A DNA stretch of 47,570 nt, taken from Eubacterium sp. (GTDB lineage: Bacteria; Bacillota; Clostridia; Lachnospirales; Lachnospiraceae). The translations under genes and the position numbers were made by a program. The stretch's first letter is position 1. Each line of letters starts with the position of its first letter. Below the pieces are notes generated by a model. The model did not search any database. It saw only the letters and a list, made by a program, of their open reading frames with translations, and was not told the origin of the DNA. Of the stretch, positions 43,562-47,570 are shown piece by piece. The stretch is from assembly GCA_017472565.1 (NCBI GenBank), contig JAFUPY010000028.1, positions 1 to 47,570 on the forward strand, read 5' to 3'.

Positions 43562-44818
43562 TTAGTTTGGTTTACCAATGAATTTATCTTTTGCAACGAT
43601 GGAAAGAATCAGTGCGATTACACAGATTACTGCGTCAAAGATAAACATTGCATTGTATGTAGGGAATAATGCAGGAACCATAACGCCCAGACCACAAAGT
43701 ACTAAGAATACAGTACCCATTACCTGGTATGCTGCTGGATAATCCCAACGACCATAAATCGTTGCTACGTAAGATGGAAGTAAGTTTCTAGCACCACCAT
43801 TTGCACAGAAGAGAATCATACCTGCTACCCATGCAAATGCAATACCTTTTGGCATAAAGATTGCTACAACTACTGCAACTAATACGAATACGATAAAGAT
43901 CCATACTGTTTTTCTTGTACCCATCTTAGTATCTAATGCACCAAGTGCTGCAGAACCAACCAAAGCGATGATACCGCCTGCTGCCATGATTGCACTTGCC
44001 TGTGGGAAAGCGTATCCATAGGACAATAACGCTGGGATAACAGATGAAATAAATGTCATCGCTACCATCAGTGGAAGACCTACTGCCAAAGATACCAACC
44101 AGTTGTTAGGATTTGTCACAATCTGTTTGAAAGTAAATGGACTCTTGTATTCGGATAATGCTTTTGTGATTTCTTTTGCATTACTTAAGTCAAGACCAAC
44201 AAGACCATCTGGTGTTGTTCCAGCTTCTTCTGGAGTATTTTTGATTCCTACAAAAGATACAATTGCAACAACGATTGTAATCACTGCTAAGATAAGCTGT
44301 GTTTTCTGAATACCAATCATTGCATAAACAGTTGGCATAATTGGAGCATAAACAACTGTCATTAATACGATACCCATTGTAGAGAAACCAAGTACAACGC
44401 CTTTTTTGGTTGGCCACCAGTTTGCTGTCAGTGTCATAGCACAAGTAGAACTAAATGCTGCACTGGAAAGACCCATAATTAACATAACAACTGCCAGTAA
44501 AATAAAGTTTGTTGTGAAACCGAAGATTACTAAACAAATTGCCATTACTACTAATGCAATACCTGCCAGTAATTTTGGGTTCTTTCTGGAAAGTTTTGCC
44601 CAGAAAAGAATACCAACACCATCAAGGATACATGCAATACTAGAGATAATACGAAGTGTGTCTTCACTCCATCCACGGAATTCTGCAAGGTATGGTAATA
44701 CGGTATTGGTCTGTCCGCCTACGAAACATGCAGACAGTAACATTAAAACACCTGTAAAAATGATCATACCAATCTGTTTTGGTCCATACCATTTCGCTTT
44801 CATGTTCTGTTCACTCAT
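43562..44818 (-). CDS. MFS transporter 2
   Basis: 418-residue major facilitator with 12 predicted helices. AAGGGGGAC precedes the ATG at 44818; 18 more codons are open upstream without a good site. It shows the loop 2-3 region FWAKLSRKNPKLLAG, a central loop with LDLSNAKEITKALSEY, and RNLLPSYVATIYGRWDYPAAYQ late in the protein, a pattern seen in OxlT/NarK-like organic anion carriers. It is a single gene placed beside regulator 2, distinct in sequence from MFS 1. The substrate is unknown; its position suggests the same pathway. Confidence 0.78.
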   Translation of the reverse strand: MSEQNMKAKWYGPKQIGMIIFTGVLMLLSACFVGGQTNTVLPYLAEFRGWSEDTLRIISSIACILDGVGILFWAKLSRKNPKLLAGIALVVMAICLVIFGFTTNFILLAVVMLIMGLSSAAFSSTCAMTLTANWWPTKKGVVLGFSTMGIVLMTVVYAPIMPTVYAMIGIQKTQLILAVITIVVAIVSFVGIKNTPEEAGTTPDGLVGLDLSNAKEITKALSEYKSPFTFKQIVTNPNNWLVSLAVGLPLMVAMTFISSVIPALLSYGYAFPQASAIMAAGGIIALVGSAALGALDTKMGTRKTVWIFIVFVLVAVVVAIFMPKGIAFAWVAGMILFCANGGARNLLPSYVATIYGRWDYPAAYQVMGTVFLVLCGLGVMVPALFPTYNAMFIFDAVICVIALILSIVAKDKFIGKPN

Positions 44819-44888
44819 AAAACAGTCCCCCTTTTCCTTAAGTTTAACATCATCATATTTTGCGTGATTCAATAAGAGAATTTCGCTT

Positions 44889-44919
44889 CAAGGGGACCAC
44901 TCCGCATTCTGTCCCCTTG
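44889..44919 (-). terminator. Hairpin after the OYE-type reductase gene
   Basis: Perfect 9-base arms CAAGGGGAC and GTCCCCTTG around a 13-base loop, about 100 bases past the reductase stop. There is no T tract, so it is a possible terminator only. The rest of 44819-45017 is AT-rich and includes the upstream region of MFS 2. Confidence 0.45.
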
Positions 44920-45017
44920 ACTCCTTACACTATCATCATAATTGAAACTTTTTCACATTTCGTTGTTGAATCGTCTCTAATTGTCAATTTCCAATTGTGC
45001 ACATATCAACAAACAAA

Positions 45018-46940
45018 CTAAATACATTTTGCAGCGATGTATCCCTCATGGATTGCATCGTAAATCTGACGTACTTTTTTGCAATCACCAACAGGGATAA
45101 CTTCTGCTTCTGTCTCAGCTTCTAACTGTTCTACAATATTCATCTGTGGTACAAAACCGGCAGAAATAACGATGTTATCTGTCTCAATAAACTCACGACC
45201 ACCGAATCGATCCACCAGCACTGCAGTACCTGGATCCACACGTTCCAAACGTTTTCCTGTGATAATCTTAATGCCTGCTTTGTGCACTGCCATCATATAA
45301 GCTGGCACAACTGCACTGTGTACACCAAGGAAGCGATCCATCATTTCAACAATCGTCACTTCTTTTCCTGCTTCTGCCAGTTCTAATGCTGTTTCTGCAC
45401 CTGTAATACCACCACCGATAACAACTGCACGATTGCCTGGGGTTGGTTTGCCGTTGATTACATCCATTGCATAGGATACGATATTATCTTCGATGCCTGG
45501 AACATCCAGTTCACGAACCTTGCCGCCAATGGCTACAATAATCGTATCGTAGTTGCCAGCCTTCATCATTTCTACCGTTGCTTCTTCCATCACTACATTA
45601 ACATTGTTCTTTTCCAACTGTACTTTGTAGTAATCAATGAGACGATAGATGTCATGTTTGTACTCTGGTGCTGCTGCTTCGATCATAATACCGCCAAGGG
45701 CACGTTTTTCGTAAAGTGTAACATCATGTCCACGCTGAGTTGCAGTAAGAGCTGCTTCCATACCACCTGGGCCACCACCGATAACAGCCACTTTTTTAGG
45801 TGCATCTGTTGGCACAATCTTAGGCTCGTCATATTTATAAAGAGTTGGATTTACTGCACAGTGAATTGGTGTTCCTGCCAACAATCCCTTGTCATTACAG
45901 CCGATCATACAACGGATACAAGGCACGATATCTTCTCTTCTGCCTTCTTTCGCTTTCTTTACAAAATATGGATCTGCCAGCTGCGTTCTTGCCAGACCAA
46001 CAAAGTCAGCCTTGCCTTCTGCCAAGATCTGTTCACACAGTTCTGGGGTCTGTAAGTTACCTGTTACCAAAACAGGAATATTTACCTGTTCTTTTACCTG
46101 ATATGCGTATGGCACATAGATACCTTCTGGCCAAAAGCCTGTCTGTGTATATGTAGTTGCATGTGTTCCACATACAAGATTCAGCATATCAACGCCTTCT
46201 TTTTCTAACACTTTACACAGTTCGATGGTTTCATCTGCACGAATACCGCCTTCTTCAAAATCGTCCACAGAAAGCTTGATACTCAGTGGGAAATCACGAC
46301 CACATTTTGCCTTAATGTCGCGAACGATTTCAACCAGGAAGCGGATACGATTGTAGAAACTTCCGCCGTACATATCGCGTCTCTGGTTGTCTCGTGGAGA
46401 CAGGAAGTTTGCTGGAAGACAGCCCGCACCAGCCATTACTTCCACAATATCAAATCCAGCCTGTTTTACTCGTCTTGCTGCATCCCCGTACGCACATACA
46501 AGTTCTTTTACTTCTTCCAGTGGAAGTTCTCTTGGAACTACCGCGCCCATCTGGAACCATTCTTCTACCTGCATTCTGGAAGCTGCTGCAATATCGTCGC
46601 CCCCAACGAATCCGGAATCACGACCTGGATGTGACAACTGCATACCTGCTGCCGCACCATTCTGTTTGATCGCATCTGCCATCAGCGCTAATCCAGGAAT
46701 GTGCAAGTCAGAGGATGCATCTACACCCATGTGACGCATTTTAATGACAACTGCGTTGTCCATAAACACCAGACCTACGCCACCCTTGGCTGCTTCTGCT
46801 GCTGCCTTGACATTGTTCAAAGTAACAGAACAGTCTGTGTTGCACAGATAGGTTCCCATGGAATTGCGGATGGTTCTGTTTTTTAATACCAGATTGCCAA
46901 TCTTTCCTTTTTTAAACATATTTGGATAATACTTGTTCAT
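45018..46940 (-). CDS. Old-Yellow-Enzyme-type FMN/[4Fe-4S]/FAD reductase
   Basis: 640 residues, the length of enoate reductase, 2,4-dienoyl-CoA reductase and BaiCD-type enzymes. Residues 1-340 are the FMN TIM barrel (NFLSPRDNQRRDMYGGSFYNRIRF). The [4Fe-4S] motif is CIRCMIGC with a fourth Cys 12 residues on. An FAD domain (VAVIGGGPGGMEAAL) and a nested NAD(P)H domain (RAVVIGGGITGAETAL) follow. The usual H.AHGYL active-site motif before NFLSP reads MAGAGCL, so the normal His and Tyr are absent. GGGGGATC precedes the ATG. It is cotranscribed with the small barrel protein. Probably reduces an activated C=C bond or a related substrate; the substrate is unknown. Confidence 0.85.
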   Translation of the reverse strand: MNKYYPNMFKKGKIGNLVLKNRTIRNSMGTYLCNTDCSVTLNNVKAAAEAAKGGVGLVFMDNAVVIKMRHMGVDASSDLHIPGLALMADAIKQNGAAAGMQLSHPGRDSGFVGGDDIAAASRMQVEEWFQMGAVVPRELPLEEVKELVCAYGDAARRVKQAGFDIVEVMAGAGCLPANFLSPRDNQRRDMYGGSFYNRIRFLVEIVRDIKAKCGRDFPLSIKLSVDDFEEGGIRADETIELCKVLEKEGVDMLNLVCGTHATTYTQTGFWPEGIYVPYAYQVKEQVNIPVLVTGNLQTPELCEQILAEGKADFVGLARTQLADPYFVKKAKEGRREDIVPCIRCMIGCNDKGLLAGTPIHCAVNPTLYKYDEPKIVPTDAPKKVAVIGGGPGGMEAALTATQRGHDVTLYEKRALGGIMIEAAAPEYKHDIYRLIDYYKVQLEKNNVNVVMEEATVEMMKAGNYDTIIVAIGGKVRELDVPGIEDNIVSYAMDVINGKPTPGNRAVVIGGGITGAETALELAEAGKEVTIVEMMDRFLGVHSAVVPAYMMAVHKAGIKIITGKRLERVDPGTAVLVDRFGGREFIETDNIVISAGFVPQMNIVEQLEAETEAEVIPVGDCKKVRQIYDAIHEGYIAAKCI

Positions 46941-46994
46941 GTAAGATCCCCCTTTTCGTTTTTATTCACTAGTTTCGTTTCTATAGCGACTTTC

Positions 46995-47306
46995 TTACTC
47001 CATTGTCTTTAATGCATTTTCGATGTGTTCGAACAGTGGAACACCTGCATGAATCTGAATATTGAAGGTAAATCCCATTGGATCTTCCAATAAACTTCTG
47101 TCAAATTCTGCTTCATTTTCAAAATCCCAGATTGTGACACAATCCCCATTACCTGGCATATAGTATCCACCAAGCAGTCTGCCTGCTGCCTCGTGTTCCT
47201 TTAACCATGCCACATGGGCCTTTAACGGTGCTGCCATTGCCTTAGGATCCTGTTTTAACAGTTCAAAAAACGCTTCGTTGTGAGATGTGATTTTAACAAA
47301 TTTCAT
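46995..47306 (-). CDS. Small dimeric alpha/beta-barrel (YciI/EthD/muconolactone-isomerase-like) protein
   Basis: 103 residues. The pattern of alternating strands and helices, with HVAWLKEHEAAGRLLGGYYMPGNG in the middle and DFENEAEFDRSLLEDP after it, matches the ferredoxin-like dimeric barrel superfamily; exact family is uncertain. GGGAGG precedes the ATG at 47306. It is first gene of a two-gene unit with the OYE-type reductase (54-base gap), so an isomerase, cyclase or binding role on the same substrate is plausible but unproven. Confidence 0.7.
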   Translation of the reverse strand: MKFVKITSHNEAFFELLKQDPKAMAAPLKAHVAWLKEHEAAGRLLGGYYMPGNGDCVTIWDFENEAEFDRSLLEDPMGFTFNIQIHAGVPLFEHIENALKTME

Positions 47307-47570
47307 GCTGTAACCTCCCTTTTTTATTCGTTATCCTACCAAAGACATCCATACATTGTTTGTCTTATACCATAAGGTTAGCACGGCAACTCTTTTTCAT
47401 AGATGTCTAGCTTCCACCAAATTTTCAGGAATCGTTGTGCAATACAATACAAACGTACAAACACCCCTATAGATTTCGTACTCAAATAAACAAACTCAAC
47501 TAACTACTGCAGCTTTATAATTAGACTAGGGAAGAATTTTCTTTCGTAAATATGCAAGTGAATCTTTCAA
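47307..47570. other. Upstream region at the window edge
   Basis: AT-rich non-coding sequence. On the minus strand ATGGTATAAG near 47366-47375 is a possible extended -10 element for the barrel protein/reductase operon. No other gene or repeat is evident up to the window end. Confidence 0.35.

Overview
The window looks like chromosome of a strict anaerobe of the Clostridia, most likely a gut Lachnospiraceae-type organism. The grounds are the low-to-moderate GC, strong AGGAGG ribosome sites, a T-box cysE-cysS-mrnC-rlmB-sigH cluster, a sporulation sigma-H factor, a sortase-anchored pilin-repeat adhesin, and oxygen-sensitive FeS enzymes including two [FeFe] hydrogenases. No phage, transposase or CRISPR array was seen.

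Positions 1-12.6 kb (all minus) hold a roughly 2750-residue surface adhesin (vWA head, about 13 tandem isopeptide-type pilin repeats, variant sorting signal SPKTH), a small Cys-rich protein upstream of it, an orphan STAND/ATPase_2-type ATPase, a regulator with two different HTH domains, and a LysR regulator. Positions 12.6-21.9 kb are core genome: tRNA-Thr, a CPBP protease, a DUF554 protein, sigH, rlmB, mrnC, cysS and cysE behind a cysteine-type T-box, then a sugar-kinase-like phosphotransferase, a GNAT enzyme and ispF. Positions 21.9-27.6 kb hold a FUSC-type membrane protein, a small membrane protein, a class I aminotransferase divergent from a stand-alone prephenate dehydratase, a tRNA Met-Val-Met cluster followed by a folded tRNA-derived remnant, and an OhrR-type peroxide sensor.

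Positions 27.6-47.3 kb are the remarkable part. Two paralogous three-gene modules are present: a small 2[4Fe-4S] ferredoxin (AprB-like), a flavoprotein of the AprA/fumarate-reductase family, and an [FeFe] hydrogenase. Each module is transcribed away from its own PucR/CdaR-type regulator. Both hydrogenases keep the H-cluster motifs, the His-ligated cluster and both ferredoxin clusters, but have lost three of the four Cys ligands of the N-terminal [2Fe-2S] domain. No NADH-binding HydB/NuoF partner is nearby. The second module appears to continue without a strong terminator into a thiolase-fold enzyme, a DUF35 zinc-ribbon/OB protein fused to an acyl carrier domain, a phosphotransacetylase and an OxlT-like MFS carrier. 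A second MFS carrier and an operon of a small alpha/beta-barrel protein plus an Old-Yellow-Enzyme-type FMN/FeS/FAD reductase follow.

My reading (inference) is a pair of hydrogen-linked flavin reductases or oxidases coupled to uptake and carbon-carbon cleavage of an unknown organic acid. Acyl groups would leave as acyl phosphate for ATP formation. The substrate cannot be told from sequence.
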